64,000 bases of DNA, taken from contig FOIY01000002.1 of the NCBI GenBank assembly GCA_900111435.1, forward strand, positions 407,957 through 471,956, given 5' to 3'. Below the pieces are notes generated by a model that was given only the letters and a program-made list of their open reading frames with translations, did no database searches and was not told the origin of the DNA. A program made the translations under genes and the position numbers. Numbering within the stretch: position 1 is the first letter of the stretch; every line of letters begins with the position of its first letter. Positions 51,392 to 60,252 of this stretch are shown here, one piece after another. The DNA comes from Ruminococcaceae bacterium KH2T8. Lineage in GTDB: Bacteria; Bacillota; Clostridia; Saccharofermentanales; Saccharofermentanaceae.

Positions 51392-52993
51392 TTAATGGGA
51401 CTTACGAGAAAGTTTCGAAGCGATCTTGGACTTAAAACTCGTGATCCAATCGGTTGCTTCCGGCATCTTCATTACAAGTGCAAATCCGAAATATACGAAT
51501 ACGCATACAAGTCCCTTACCTGCGAGTATCATCAGCTGGAGCATCTTACTGCCCTGCGCAGGTACTGCTCTGTCGAATACAAAGAGGACAACACACATTA
51601 CGAGAACGCTCAATCCCGCCTTGCAAGCGAAAGGAAGCATCTTCAAAGGTACGGTATCCTTACTCTTATAATAGATGATACAAAGAGTTAAGAGCTGGAA
51701 CAGGCTCGTAAGCGAATAAGCAAAGGTCAGCGAGATGAGCCCGAAGCCCATAGATATAAATATAGTACAGAATAAAGGATTGGTAATAAGGCCGATACAT
51801 CCTGCAAAAAGAGGTATCTTGGTCTTGCCCATTCCGTAGAATGCCTGATTCATTATAAATATAACGGTATGAGTGATGATCGCCGCGGAATATCCGATAA
51901 GGAATGTACCTGCCGTCTGAGCATTATCATCAGTATAGTTCGAGGACCACTGGAAAACAGCTTTGATGACGTCAACATTCATCAGCACCATAAATCCTGC
52001 AGACGGTATCGTCAGGAAAAGTGCGCTCTTGAGCCTCGAGGACAAAAGCGCCGAACATTCTGGATATTTCTTCTCACCGTAAAGTGATGCGATCGACGGA
52101 AGCATGACACTTCCTATTGCAACTGCGAAGATACCGTAAGGAAGCTGCCATACGGTAGATGCATTTCGAAGAAGGAAAGTTACATGCTGGGGGATCTGCT
52201 CTGCGAAGAAATTCAGGATCGCCATATTGATCCTTACTACGGAAGCAGAAAGAAGTATCGGCAACGCAGTTTTGACGAGTGCATGAAACTCCCTATCCCC
52301 GGGTTTGAACGTAAATCTGAACCGTCTTAATATATCGTGCCCGCATATCAGCTGGAACAGGAAATATACGCCTGCCGCTACCATTATGCCGGCCGTCGTC
52401 ATCATGAGCTTATGCTCGGAGTTACCCGCGAACATGAGGATCGAAGCCAGAACACATATGTTGTAGACAGTAGGACCGAATGCTGTCGAACCGAATCTCT
52501 TATAGCTGTTAAGGATACCTATACTTAATGCAGCGAGCATCATGAAGAAGATCTGCGGGAACAGCCACTTCGAAGCCATGGCAGCCAGATGAGCGACTTC
52601 AGTACCCTTTTCCTCAGACCTGAAGATCATATACATCGGTTCAGAGAAGATAACGCCAAGGACGCATACCGCAATAACTATTACGGAAAAGACGGAGATA
52701 AAGATATTTACCGCTCTCCATCCCTTCTCTTCTTCACCTCTAGCGACAGCCGAGGCAAGCGTTGGTGTTATCGCAGACTGGATAGCTCCGCCTATAAGAA
52801 GATCAAAGACTATGTCAGGGATCATAAATGCAAGAGTAAATGCATCCCTGTACATATCTTCAAATCGCGCTGAAACGAATATATCTCTCAAGAATCCCGA
52901 ACACTTGGAAAATACGAGTCCGACCATCATGAGAGCTGTAGCAACAGTCATACTCATGCTGCGCTTTGACTTAGTATTCGAAATATTACTCAT
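51392..52993 (-). CDS. murJ: Lipid II flippase MurJ
   Basis: Integral membrane flippase (MOP superfamily) that exports lipid II for peptidoglycan synthesis. The 533-residue protein has about 14 hydrophobic spans; the N-terminus carries GLVFSKCSGFLRDIFVSA and the family segment DAFTLAFMIPDIVFDLL followed by GGAIQSAITPTL. Its ATG overlaps the stop of the CinA-type gene by 8 bp, putting it at the end of the proC-rnhA-Nudix-ftsK-cinA chain. Alternative members of the superfamily (polysaccharide flippases) are less likely given the MviN-type N-terminus. Confidence 0.92.
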   Translation of the reverse strand: MSNISNTKSKRSMSMTVATALMMVGLVFSKCSGFLRDIFVSARFEDMYRDAFTLAFMIPDIVFDLLIGGAIQSAITPTLASAVARGEEEKGWRAVNIFISVFSVIVIAVCVLGVIFSEPMYMIFRSEEKGTEVAHLAAMASKWLFPQIFFMMLAALSIGILNSYKRFGSTAFGPTVYNICVLASILMFAGNSEHKLMMTTAGIMVAAGVYFLFQLICGHDILRRFRFTFKPGDREFHALVKTALPILLSASVVRINMAILNFFAEQIPQHVTFLLRNASTVWQLPYGIFAVAIGSVMLPSIASLYGEKKYPECSALLSSRLKSALFLTIPSAGFMVLMNVDVIKAVFQWSSNYTDDNAQTAGTFLIGYSAAIITHTVIFIMNQAFYGMGKTKIPLFAGCIGLITNPLFCTIFISMGFGLISLTFAYSLTSLFQLLTLCIIYYKSKDTVPLKMLPFACKAGLSVLVMCVVLFVFDRAVPAQGSKMLQLMILAGKGLVCVFVYFGFALVMKMPEATDWITSFKSKIASKLSRKSH

Positions 52994-53492
52994 AATTCTC
53001 CTCTATGTAAGAAAGGATAGTCTTATAAACGAATTCGACAGACTGAAGCCTTACCATATCTCTCTTATAAGGGAAGTACTGACAAAAAGCTTCAGTTCCG
53101 TCTTCAGTGGCAAATCCGAACCATACTGTACCGACCAGATCGTCATCACTGTCTGACGGATCGGAATAATCACCTGCATAACCTGTAGCCGAGAAAGCTA
53201 TATCTGCGCCTGTAAGCTTTCGAACGCCATCTGCCATCTCCATCGCACACTGCTCGGAGACTTCAGTATATGCATCGATCGTATCTTTCTTTACGCCTAA
53301 TACATTCATCTTGATCTCATTGGTATATGAAACTACACCACCCAAGAGAACATCGGATGCTCCGGGTACGTCGACTAACTTTGAAGCGATCATACCGCCC
53401 GTAAGGCTCTCTGCGAAAGCAACGGTGAGCTTGCTTTTTTTAAGCTCTTCGACCAGATCGCTCGCAAGATAATAAAGATCATCAAATACCAT
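52986..53492 (-). CDS. CinA C-terminal domain protein (nicotinamide-nucleotide amidase type)
   Basis: A 168-residue protein corresponding to the stand-alone CinA C-terminal domain (PncC/YgaD type), which deamidates nicotinamide mononucleotide in pyridine-nucleotide recycling. It shows VAFAESLTGGMIASKLV with the catalytic serine and GAS..LLGGVVSYTNEIK, and later the ATGYAGD stretch (usual form ATGxAGP). ATG 53492 has GGGAG 7 nt upstream and shares TGATG with the ftsK stop. It lacks the N-terminal MoeA-like domain of full CinA. In Firmicutes cinA often sits beside recA, as here, with only murJ between them. Confidence 0.88.
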   Translation of the reverse strand: MVFDDLYYLASDLVEELKKSKLTVAFAESLTGGMIASKLVDVPGASDVLLGGVVSYTNEIKMNVLGVKKDTIDAYTEVSEQCAMEMADGVRKLTGADIAFSATGYAGDYSDPSDSDDDLVGTVWFGFATEDGTEAFCQYFPYKRDMVRLQSVEFVYKTILSYIEENYE

Positions 53493-56491
53493 CAGGCATC
53501 TCCCTTTGACTGCATCTCGAGCCAATCCGTCTTATTGATCAATACCTTACGAGGCTTACTTCCCTCGAAAGGTCCGATGATATGCTTCTGCTCCATGACG
53601 TCGATAAGACGCGCAGCTCGGGGATAACCGATACCGAGTCTTCTCTGAAGGATCGATACGCTCGCATTACCCGCATCGATTACGGTATTAACTGCCTGAT
53701 CGAGAAGATCATCCTCATCGGATCCTCCCTGATCACCGCCAGCACCGCCGGCAGATCCGCCTGCTGCGGCAGGTGTCTCGACAGCCTTCATTATATCGTC
53801 ATCATACAAAGGTCCGTAATTATCCTTAAGATACTTGACGATAGCCTCTACTTCCTTATCGGATACGAAAGCACCCTGACCTCTGACGGGCTTAGGAGCA
53901 GACAAAGGTGAATAGAGCATATCGCCCTTACCGAGAAGCTTCTCGGCACCGACGGAATCAAGGATCGTACGGCTGTCGACACCGGATGAAACAGCGAAAG
54001 CGATCCTCGAAGGAACATTCGACTTGATAACACCGGTGATTACGTCGACAGAAGGTCTTTGTGTAGCGATAAGAAGATGAAGTCCCGCAGCACGTGCCAT
54101 AGCGGCAAGTCTTGCAATCTGATCTTCAACTTCCTTAGCGGCAACGGTCATGAGATCCGCAAGCTCATCGATAACGATAAGGATGAGCGGCAGCGGCTTC
54201 TCACCGTTGTACTTTAAGTATTCGTTATATCCGCTCAAGTCTCTGCATCCTGACTCCGAGAAGCACTTATATCTTCTCTCCATCTCGATAACAGCCCACT
54301 TCAGAGCATTAGAAGCCTTCTTCGGATCTGTTACAACAGGCATAAGAAGATGCGGAATACCGTTATAAACTGAAAGCTCAACGACCTTAGGGTCGACAAG
54401 GATCATCCTTACATCGTCGGGAGAAGCCTTACAGAGGATACTCGTAAGGATCGTATTGATACATACGGACTTACCTGATCCCGTAGAACCTGCGATAAGA
54501 AGGTGCGGCATCTTGGCGATATTACACATGATCGGACGTCCGGGGATATCCTTACCCAATGGTACTTCGAGCCCGGGGCCTTCTCTAAACTCCTTAGTCT
54601 CAAGAAGTCCTCTGAGCTGTACTGCAGAAGTCTTCTTGTTAGGGATCTCGATACCGATCGCACTCTTACCCGGGATAGGAGCCTCAATCCTGACGGAAAC
54701 GGCTGCCATGGCAAGAGCTATATCATCCTGAAGAGATAATACCCTGCTGACCTTGACACCTCTGTCAATCGTAAGCTCAAACCTGGTAATAGCAGGACCG
54801 TGCGTGATATTTATGACCTGAGCATTGATGCCGAAACTTCCGAGAGCCTCTTCAAGTTCCTTAGCCTTAGCCTGAAGCTCTGCATTGTTATTGGCATTCT
54901 TTGTTCCCTGATCCTTCTCAAGGCATGTAAGAGGCGCAGGACGATACGGGCCCTTGCGTCTGCTCTTTATCCTGCCGGTCGTAACATCGACATTAGCACC
55001 CGGAACACTCTTGGGAGTCTCGACGATCCTGCCTTCAGTATTGCTGAATCCTTCATTATCAAGGTTCTGATTGATCGGGATCGCAGCCGTTCCGGATACG
55101 GGTGCGGGACTTACGGGAGCCGCAGGTGCTGCGGGGGAAGTATACGGAGCAGGTGCAGGCTCACCACCCATTGAGATATGTGGAGCTCTGACTGTTCTGT
55201 TCTGTGTATAATCGTAAGGATCCTCATCAGTGATCTCCTCGGGGAAATCATTGGGATCATCGTAATCGTTATATCCTTCGGAATACTGATCCTGATAAGG
55301 AAGATCCTGCTGATCATCATACTGATAGGACTGCTGCTCGGCTGCCGCCTGAAATCTAGCCATATGCTCGGGATCACCTGCATAGACACCATCCTGAAGA
55401 TCATAGAAATCCTGTTGAGAGTTATCATTTCTCAAGAAAGACGGAGCCTCGGGCTGCTGACGTCTGGGCATCAGAGGTGCAGTCTTAGGAAGCGGTGTGT
55501 AATCAAATTCAGCCGTAGGAGCATCGGCGGCACCTGCCGTAGATACTCTGCGAACACCGTAGTTCAGGTTATTCGGATCTACTGTAGTATCCGCACCGAA
55601 CTCCCTGTCGGATACATCCATAAATCCCGTCTTGCTGTCAACGGGGATCCTCTTACCAAAAGGATCCTTCTGGTTAGAATTCTGAGCCGCCTGAATTGCC
55701 TGATTCTTATATCTTTCGTGCTCGAACAAGGGAACTCCCGAGATCTCCGTAGGAGAATTTACAAAAGGAGATCTGCCGCTCTGGTAAGGCTGCATCTGCT
55801 GCTGAGGAGCAGGACCTCTCTGAGGTCTGCTGCCATACTGCGGATATCTGGGATTATATCTGTCACGAACCGTGTTATATGCTTTCTTTGAAGCATGACC
55901 GATAGCTTTCGCCGTCTTCTTTGCGGTCTTCTTAAGAGAAACATGGAATACTAAGATAACCTGTGAGAGAAGCAAAACGAACATCGCAAGGATAGATACA
56001 GTCTTGCCTGCGAGCTTATTAAGAGCTACTGCGATACCGCCGCCTACGAGTCCGCCGGGAAGGCACTTAGCAGATCCTGCGGGATTAGTAATGAGCGAAG
56101 AATCGGGACCGGACTTCCAAAGAAGTGCGATAGCCTTTGTAGCCTTGAACTTCTCGCCTGTCTCATCGGCGCATAATTTTCTGAAGAATTCAAAATCCAT
56201 CGAAAAGAGTGCAAAGAGCGCAGAGACACAGATCATGAAGATGATCACGGATCTGACTCTTATGGGTGCTACGCCTTCCCTCTTCTCGAGGAAGAAATCA
56301 ACTGATGCATAAAAGAGGAATACGGGTATCATGAAGGCCGCGGATCCGATAAGACCGAATCCCAAGCCTCTGAACCATACTCCGAGGAAACCGGTTATCG
56401 TCTCCGGAAGATAATAGATCAAAGTGAGAACTATGGCACAGAAGAAAAACACTATGCCCGTTACTTCTCTCTTGTCTTCGTTAAAGCTCAA
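53492..56491 (-). CDS. ftsK: DNA translocase FtsK/SpoIIIE
   Basis: Septum-located DNA pump that clears the chromosome at division or moves it into the forespore. The 999-residue protein has four N-terminal membrane spans (within about 1-185), a long low-complexity linker rich in Pro, Gln, Asp and Tyr (about 190-520), a motor domain with Walker A GSTGSGKSVCINTIL at about 667 and Walker B LILIVIDELADLM, and a C-terminal winged-helix gamma domain (AVNTVIDAGNASVSILQRR) that reads polar DNA motifs. The start is TTG, preceded by AAGGAG at 8 nt, and overlaps the Nudix gene by 11 bp. Whether it is ftsK or spoIIIE by function cannot be told. Confidence 0.95.
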   Translation of the reverse strand: MSFNEDKREVTGIVFFFCAIVLTLIYYLPETITGFLGVWFRGLGFGLIGSAAFMIPVFLFYASVDFFLEKREGVAPIRVRSVIIFMICVSALFALFSMDFEFFRKLCADETGEKFKATKAIALLWKSGPDSSLITNPAGSAKCLPGGLVGGGIAVALNKLAGKTVSILAMFVLLLSQVILVFHVSLKKTAKKTAKAIGHASKKAYNTVRDRYNPRYPQYGSRPQRGPAPQQQMQPYQSGRSPFVNSPTEISGVPLFEHERYKNQAIQAAQNSNQKDPFGKRIPVDSKTGFMDVSDREFGADTTVDPNNLNYGVRRVSTAGAADAPTAEFDYTPLPKTAPLMPRRQQPEAPSFLRNDNSQQDFYDLQDGVYAGDPEHMARFQAAAEQQSYQYDDQQDLPYQDQYSEGYNDYDDPNDFPEEITDEDPYDYTQNRTVRAPHISMGGEPAPAPYTSPAAPAAPVSPAPVSGTAAIPINQNLDNEGFSNTEGRIVETPKSVPGANVDVTTGRIKSRRKGPYRPAPLTCLEKDQGTKNANNNAELQAKAKELEEALGSFGINAQVINITHGPAITRFELTIDRGVKVSRVLSLQDDIALAMAAVSVRIEAPIPGKSAIGIEIPNKKTSAVQLRGLLETKEFREGPGLEVPLGKDIPGRPIMCNIAKMPHLLIAGSTGSGKSVCINTILTSILCKASPDDVRMILVDPKVVELSVYNGIPHLLMPVVTDPKKASNALKWAVIEMERRYKCFSESGCRDLSGYNEYLKYNGEKPLPLILIVIDELADLMTVAAKEVEDQIARLAAMARAAGLHLLIATQRPSVDVITGVIKSNVPSRIAFAVSSGVDSRTILDSVGAEKLLGKGDMLYSPLSAPKPVRGQGAFVSDKEVEAIVKYLKDNYGPLYDDDIMKAVETPAAAGGSAGGAGGDQGGSDEDDLLDQAVNTVIDAGNASVSILQRRLGIGYPRAARLIDVMEQKHIIGPFEGSKPRKVLINKTDWLEMQSKGDA

Positions 56492-57041
56492 TTCCCAATC
56501 TCCTTATCGCTTTATAGATACACAGCATCGTCTTGCTGTCTTCGATATCTCCATTGTCGGCCATGGAAAGAAGTTCCTTCAAAGGTATCTTCTCACACTT
56601 AAGGAACTCACCTTCATCAGGCTTTTCGCCGATGAACTTAAGTCCCGTTGCCGCATATAGCCAGATGATCTCGGAATCATATCCGGGAGAGCAGACCATC
56701 CTGCCCAGGTCATAGACGTTCTCGGCTTCGAAGCCCGCTTCTTCATGAAGTTCCCTAACGGCACATACCTTCGGGTCTTCGCCGGGCTCGATCTTACCTG
56801 CCGGAACTTCGAGAAGGATCCTTTCGAAAGGCGCTCTGAACTGTCTGACCATATAACAGTTAAGATCCTCGTCTATAGGAAGGATGCACGCGCCGCCGTT
56901 ATGCTTAACTATCTCGCGACGAGACTGCGATCCGTCAGCCAATCTGACCTTCTTAACTATTGTATCAAAAACCCTGCCATGGAAGACCGTCTCAGATGAG
57001 AGAGTCTCCTCGATAAGCTCACTATAGTCACGTTCCGTCAT
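56481..57041 (-). CDS. Nudix hydrolase, ADP-ribose pyrophosphatase type
   Basis: Cytosolic hydrolase that splits nucleoside diphosphates linked to another group, most likely ADP-ribose. The 186-residue protein starts MTERDYSELIEE and has the complete Nudix box from GKIEPGED to RELHEEAGF (G-x5-E-x7-REL-x-EE-x-G), with a proline-containing region (CSPGYDSE) downstream as in ADP-ribose-specific members. Its ATG overlaps the rnhA stop by 4 bp and its own end overlaps ftsK, so it is inside a tightly coupled operon. Confidence 0.9.
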   Translation of the reverse strand: MTERDYSELIEETLSSETVFHGRVFDTIVKKVRLADGSQSRREIVKHNGGACILPIDEDLNCYMVRQFRAPFERILLEVPAGKIEPGEDPKVCAVRELHEEAGFEAENVYDLGRMVCSPGYDSEIIWLYAATGLKFIGEKPDEGEFLKCEKIPLKELLSMADNGDIEDSKTMLCIYKAIRRLGIEL

Positions 57042-57508
57042 TTGGCACCCGTTCCCGATGCAAACTTCGAGGACTGCTCGACTGCAAGTCTGTCGCATCT
57101 GTTGTTGAATTCATTATCGGCATGACCTTTTACCTTGTGAAAGACGACTTCATGTGTATTCGTAAGCTCGAGAAGTCTCTTCCAAAGATCGATATTGGCA
57201 ACTTCTGCCTTGGCACTGTTGCGCCAGTTATTACGCTGCCAACCTGCGATCCAGTTCTGGTTAAAAGCATTTACGACATATGCGCTGTCACTGTAGATAT
57301 CAACATGACAGGGTCTTGTCAGAGCTTCCAGAGCCCTTATGACGGCCATGAGCTCCATCCTGTTATTGGTGGTACGCTCCTCACCGCCTGACATCTCCTT
57401 GCTCTTTCCGCCGGCCATGAGGATCGCTCCCCAGCCGCCGGGACCGGGGTTACCGGAGCAGGCGCCGTCAGTATATACGGTTACGGGGGTGAGCTTACTT
57501 TCAGGCAT
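57038..57508 (-). CDS. rnhA: Ribonuclease HI
   Basis: Cleaves the RNA strand of RNA-DNA hybrids. The 156-residue protein has all catalytic acids in their usual settings: YTDGACSGNPGPGGWG, NNRMELMAVIRAL, IYSDSAYVVN and HADNEFNNRCDRLA. It also has the basic WQRNNWRNSAKAEV handle region of E. coli-type enzymes. ATG 57508 lies just after the proC stop; an overlapping GTG two codons earlier is the alternative start. Confidence 0.95.
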   Translation of the reverse strand: MPESKLTPVTVYTDGACSGNPGPGGWGAILMAGGKSKEMSGGEERTTNNRMELMAVIRALEALTRPCHVDIYSDSAYVVNAFNQNWIAGWQRNNWRNSAKAEVANIDLWKRLLELTNTHEVVFHKVKGHADNEFNNRCDRLAVEQSSKFASGTGAK

Positions 57509-57510
57509 TA

Positions 57511-58314
57511 TCACTTACCGCCCTGCATGAGCTTTGTCTTCTCGTCAGCTGCGAGTACGGACTTGATAACGGCATTACGAAGACCGTTCTCCTCAAGTGC
57601 CATAACACCTGCGATCGTTGTTCCTCCGGGAGAGCATACCTGATCCTTCAAGACTGCGGGATGAGTCTTCGTATCAAGGCAGAGCTTTCCGGAACCCATG
57701 ACTGTTGCAGCTGCGATCTTAAGAGCATCATCTCTCTTGATACCGAGAGATACGGCTGCATCTGCCATTGCTTCGATAAAGAGCATTACGTATGCGGGGC
57801 CCGTACCGGAAACACATCCGATAGCATCGAGAGTCTTCTCATCACAGAGAACAACTTCACCGCATGTCTCAAGGAGCTTAACTACGAAAGCAGTCTCCTC
57901 CTCATCAAGCCCCATGGGGCAAACGGCACTTACGCCTGCGCCTACCTGAGCGGGAGTATTAGGCATGATCCTTACGAACTTTCTGCCGCTGTCGAGGATA
58001 CCTGCGATCCTTGACGTAGTAACTGCAGCCGCGATCGAAAGAACGATAGCACCTGCCTTCAATGAAGGAACGATATCCTTAAGAGCATTATCAAAATGCT
58101 GGGGCTTAACAGCCATAAGAACATAATCGGCATCCTTTACGGATGAAGCTGCGTCAGAAGCGGCATTAACTCCGAAAGTGGAAGCGGCATTATTTCTTGC
58201 AGCCTCGATAACATCATAAACAGTGATCTCCTCGGGCTTAAAGATGTTGCCGTCGATAAATCCCTTCATAAGGGCCTTACCCATATTACCTGTGCCTATA
58301 ACAGTGAGTTTCAT
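57511..58314 (-). CDS. proC: Pyrroline-5-carboxylate reductase
   Basis: Last step of proline synthesis, reducing pyrroline-5-carboxylate with NAD(P)H. The 267-residue protein begins MKLTVIGTGNMGKALMKG, the Rossmann motif, and has MAVKPQHF, RIMPNTPAQVGAG and the family signature GTGPAYVMLFIEAMADAAV near the C-terminal half, then CSPGGTTIAGV. AAAGGAG precedes the ATG. It heads the coupled run proC-rnhA-Nudix-ftsK-cinA-murJ, from a promoter that overlaps that of the divergent tRNA gene. Confidence 0.96.
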   Translation of the reverse strand: MKLTVIGTGNMGKALMKGFIDGNIFKPEEITVYDVIEAARNNAASTFGVNAASDAASSVKDADYVLMAVKPQHFDNALKDIVPSLKAGAIVLSIAAAVTTSRIAGILDSGRKFVRIMPNTPAQVGAGVSAVCPMGLDEEETAFVVKLLETCGEVVLCDEKTLDAIGCVSGTGPAYVMLFIEAMADAAVSLGIKRDDALKIAAATVMGSGKLCLDTKTHPAVLKDQVCSPGGTTIAGVMALEENGLRNAVIKSVLAADEKTKLMQGGK

Positions 58315-58353
58315 AGCGTTTACTCCTTTATTTTAAAATAATAGATCGTGTCA

Positions 58354-58382
58354 ATGATAACATTACACTTGACAGGTTGCAA
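58354..58382 (-). promoter_or_regulatory. Predicted proC operon promoter
   Basis: On the minus strand TTGCAA (58377-58382) is 17 bp from TATCAT (58354-58359). It overlaps the divergent tRNA promoter, so the two may compete for polymerase. Confidence 0.5.
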
Positions 58383-58397
58383 ACACTCCGATAAACT
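58369..58397 (+). promoter_or_regulatory. Predicted tRNA-Trp promoter
   Basis: TTGACA (58369-58374) and TAAACT (58392-58397) are separated by 17 bp, with the tRNA starting 16 bp after the -10 box. Confidence 0.65.
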
Positions 58398-58412
58398 GTG
58401 TTCTGTTGTCAA

Positions 58413-58487
58413 AGGGGAGTGGCTCAACGGTAGAGCAGCGGTCTCCAAAACCGCCGGTTGCGCGTTCGAATCGTGTCTCCCCTGCCA
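58413..58487 (+). tRNA. tRNA-Trp (anticodon CCA)
   Basis: A complete cloverleaf can be folded by hand: acceptor AGGGGAG with CTCCCCT, a discriminator G and an encoded CCA; D-stem GCTC/GAGC; anticodon stem GCGGT/ACCGC with loop CTCCAAA giving anticodon CCA (tryptophan); T-arm with the TTCGAAT loop. It stands alone with its own promoter and terminator. Confidence 0.95.
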
Positions 58488-58492
58488 GACAA

Positions 58493-58526
58493 AAAAGGCT
58501 GTTCATTACGAACAGCCTTTTCTTTT
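58493..58526 (+). terminator. Bidirectional terminator after tRNA-Trp
   Basis: AAAAGGCTGTTC (58493-58504) pairs with GAACAGCCTTTT (58510-58521), followed by CTTTTT. The A-run on the other side makes it work for the convergent gene as well. Confidence 0.9.
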
Positions 58527-58546
58527 TGCTTATTTATCCTGATCTG

Positions 58547-59359
58547 TCAGATGGAATCCGAAGGAACGATATCGAAAGCTACACAGTTTACGCCGTTTAC
58601 TTCGACCAATGATGCCCTGAATGCGGTATTACCTATCGTAAGATAAGAATCGGAATTGATCTGATAAAGTGCATCTCCCGTGAGAGCATATGCTTCATTG
58701 AGCTCAAGATCGGGATTACATGTCATGAGATAGCTCGAGAAAAAGATCCTCAGGAAATCGAACATTCCGGGATCATCAATATATTCGATAACAACTCTAA
58801 CAGCAGTTACCTTATTATCTACGCTTCTTGCTCTTCCCTGTATTCCCACTGCAAGATCGGCAGCATCGGTATTGATGGGAGCACTGAAGAATCTCTCGTG
58901 CTTATGAGCCTCTTCTGCGGCTGCAGCCTCACCTGATGCAGAGACCGCAGGAATGGAAGATGCAGGTACCGTAGAGGCATCCACATACTCGACCTCGGGG
59001 ATCTGACAGTTGTGGTCATGAAGTGCCTGAGTATAGATCTCAGTCTGTGTATATCTTGTTCTGAACTCATCTACTGTCATATCAAATGAAGTTACGTAGA
59101 ATACCGGTATCAGGAAATAAACGATCGCACCTACTGCACAGAGAACCATTGCTACAAGGCACAAAGGAATGATCTTATCCTGTGCACACTTAGCGACGAA
59201 CTTCGCGAAGAAAGTCTCTTCCTTGTTCTTGATCTTAACCGTCTTTGAATTCTCTACTGCGGCAAGCGCTTTCTCGAATTCTGCATCTTCATCGGCAGCG
59301 GGAGTATCGATGATCTCCTCGTTTTCAGTATCGTTAATATTCTTATCGTCTTTATCCAT
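58547..59359 (-). CDS. Single-span membrane protein, unknown function
   Basis: Not recognised. About 270 residues: a very acidic N-terminal cytosolic part (about 1-40), a membrane span (about 64-87), an Ala/Ser-rich stretch (ASSIPAVSASGEAAAAEE, about 135-152) and a folded extracytoplasmic domain with strands such as KVTAVRVVIEYIDDPG and SYLTIGNTAFRASLVEV. No catalytic motif. The start is uncertain; ATG 59359 is used, while an in-frame GTG lies four codons upstream, and neither has a clear ribosome binding site. It is transcribed alone toward the tRNA terminator. Confidence 0.65.
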   Translation of the reverse strand: MDKDDKNINDTENEEIIDTPAADEDAEFEKALAAVENSKTVKIKNKEETFFAKFVAKCAQDKIIPLCLVAMVLCAVGAIVYFLIPVFYVTSFDMTVDEFRTRYTQTEIYTQALHDHNCQIPEVEYVDASTVPASSIPAVSASGEAAAAEEAHKHERFFSAPINTDAADLAVGIQGRARSVDNKVTAVRVVIEYIDDPGMFDFLRIFFSSYLMTCNPDLELNEAYALTGDALYQINSDSYLTIGNTAFRASLVEVNGVNCVAFDIVPSDSI

Positions 59360-59405
59360 CTGAAGTCTCACTATCTTTCAATTCTTGAAGTCATATTCAA
59401 CATTA

Positions 59406-59434
59406 TTGCATAAACTTCACATCTAATCTATTCT
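59406..59434 (+). promoter_or_regulatory. Possible promoter of the SDR gene
   Basis: TTGCAT (59406-59411) and TATTCT (59429-59434) are 17 bp apart, about 28 bp before the SDR start codon. Confidence 0.4.
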
Positions 59435-59462
59435 TATACCAAAAAGATCAGGAGGTATCAAT

Positions 59463-60161
59463 ATGCACGTACTGGTAGCCGGAGGCTCAAGAGGTATAGG
59501 TGCTGCATGCGTACGCGCTTTCGCAGCCGCAGGCCATGATATCACCCTGATCTACAATAATACTTTCGTTGAAGGAACCGATAAGATCTATCCCGTAAAG
59601 TGCGACGTATCCGACCCTGATGATGTCAGAAATGCAGTTATCTCGGCCAGGGACAGATTCGGCGATATCGATGCCCTGGTCTACTGCAGCGGCATCTCCC
59701 TCACGGGGCTTGTCACCGATTTCGATCAGGAAAGCTACAAGAAGATCATGGATACGAACTTCGGCGGACTCTTTTATATGACTCACGAAGTCCTTCCTGA
59801 TATGATCAGGAACCACAACGGTACGATAACCGCAGTATCCTCCATGTGGGGTCAGACAGGCGCATCTTGCGAGGCTCTCTACTCCGCGAGCAAAGGTGCC
59901 GTAGATGCATATATCAAGTCACTTGCCAAGGAAGTCGGTCCTTCAGGCATCAGAGTCAATGCAGTATCCCCGGGCGTTGTAGATACCGACATGATGAACG
60001 AATACTCCCAGGATGATAAGGATGAACTCGCAGACGAGACACCCTTAGGAAGGATCGGAACACCTGACGAGATCGCGAAAGCCATCTGCTACCTTACTTC
60101 TGACGACGCATCATTTATCACAGGTCAGATAATCGGAGTTAACGGCGGATTTTTGATCTGA
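59463..60161 (+). CDS. Short-chain dehydrogenase/reductase (FabG-like)
   Basis: NAD(P)H-dependent reductase of 232 residues. The cofactor motif is VAGGSRGIGAACV at the N-terminus, the active site is SMWGQTG...YSASKGA (Tyr-x3-Lys with the preceding Ser), and the end has SDDASFITGQIIGVNGGF, typical of FabG-type 3-oxoacyl-ACP reductases. Its small size and lack of neighbouring fab genes leave other choices open, such as the elongation-factor-P 5-aminopentanone reductase (YmfI) subgroup. AGGAGGTATCAAT precedes the ATG. It stands alone between a divergent membrane-protein gene and the RHS region. Confidence 0.88.
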   Translation: MHVLVAGGSRGIGAACVRAFAAAGHDITLIYNNTFVEGTDKIYPVKCDVSDPDDVRNAVISARDRFGDIDALVYCSGISLTGLVTDFDQESYKKIMDTNFGGLFYMTHEVLPDMIRNHNGTITAVSSMWGQTGASCEALYSASKGAVDAYIKSLAKEVGPSGIRVNAVSPGVVDTDMMNEYSQDDKDELADETPLGRIGTPDEIAKAICYLTSDDASFITGQIIGVNGGFLI

Positions 60162-60223
60162 TAATATTAGCTGTGATATAGGAGATTCATATCTTCCTCA
60201 TTTAAATCCAATAGATATTATCA

Positions 60224-60252
60224 ATTATTGGGAACGGTTAGATCCCAATAAT
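60224..60252. repeat. Perfect 10-bp inverted repeat downstream of the SDR gene
   Basis: ATTATTGGGA (60224-60233) and TCCCAATAAT (60243-60252) form a perfect stem with a 9-nt loop. It is not followed by a T-run on either strand, so it is a weak terminator or a protein-binding site. The rest of the 246-bp gap (60162-60407) is AT-rich and shows no gene. Confidence 0.6.
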
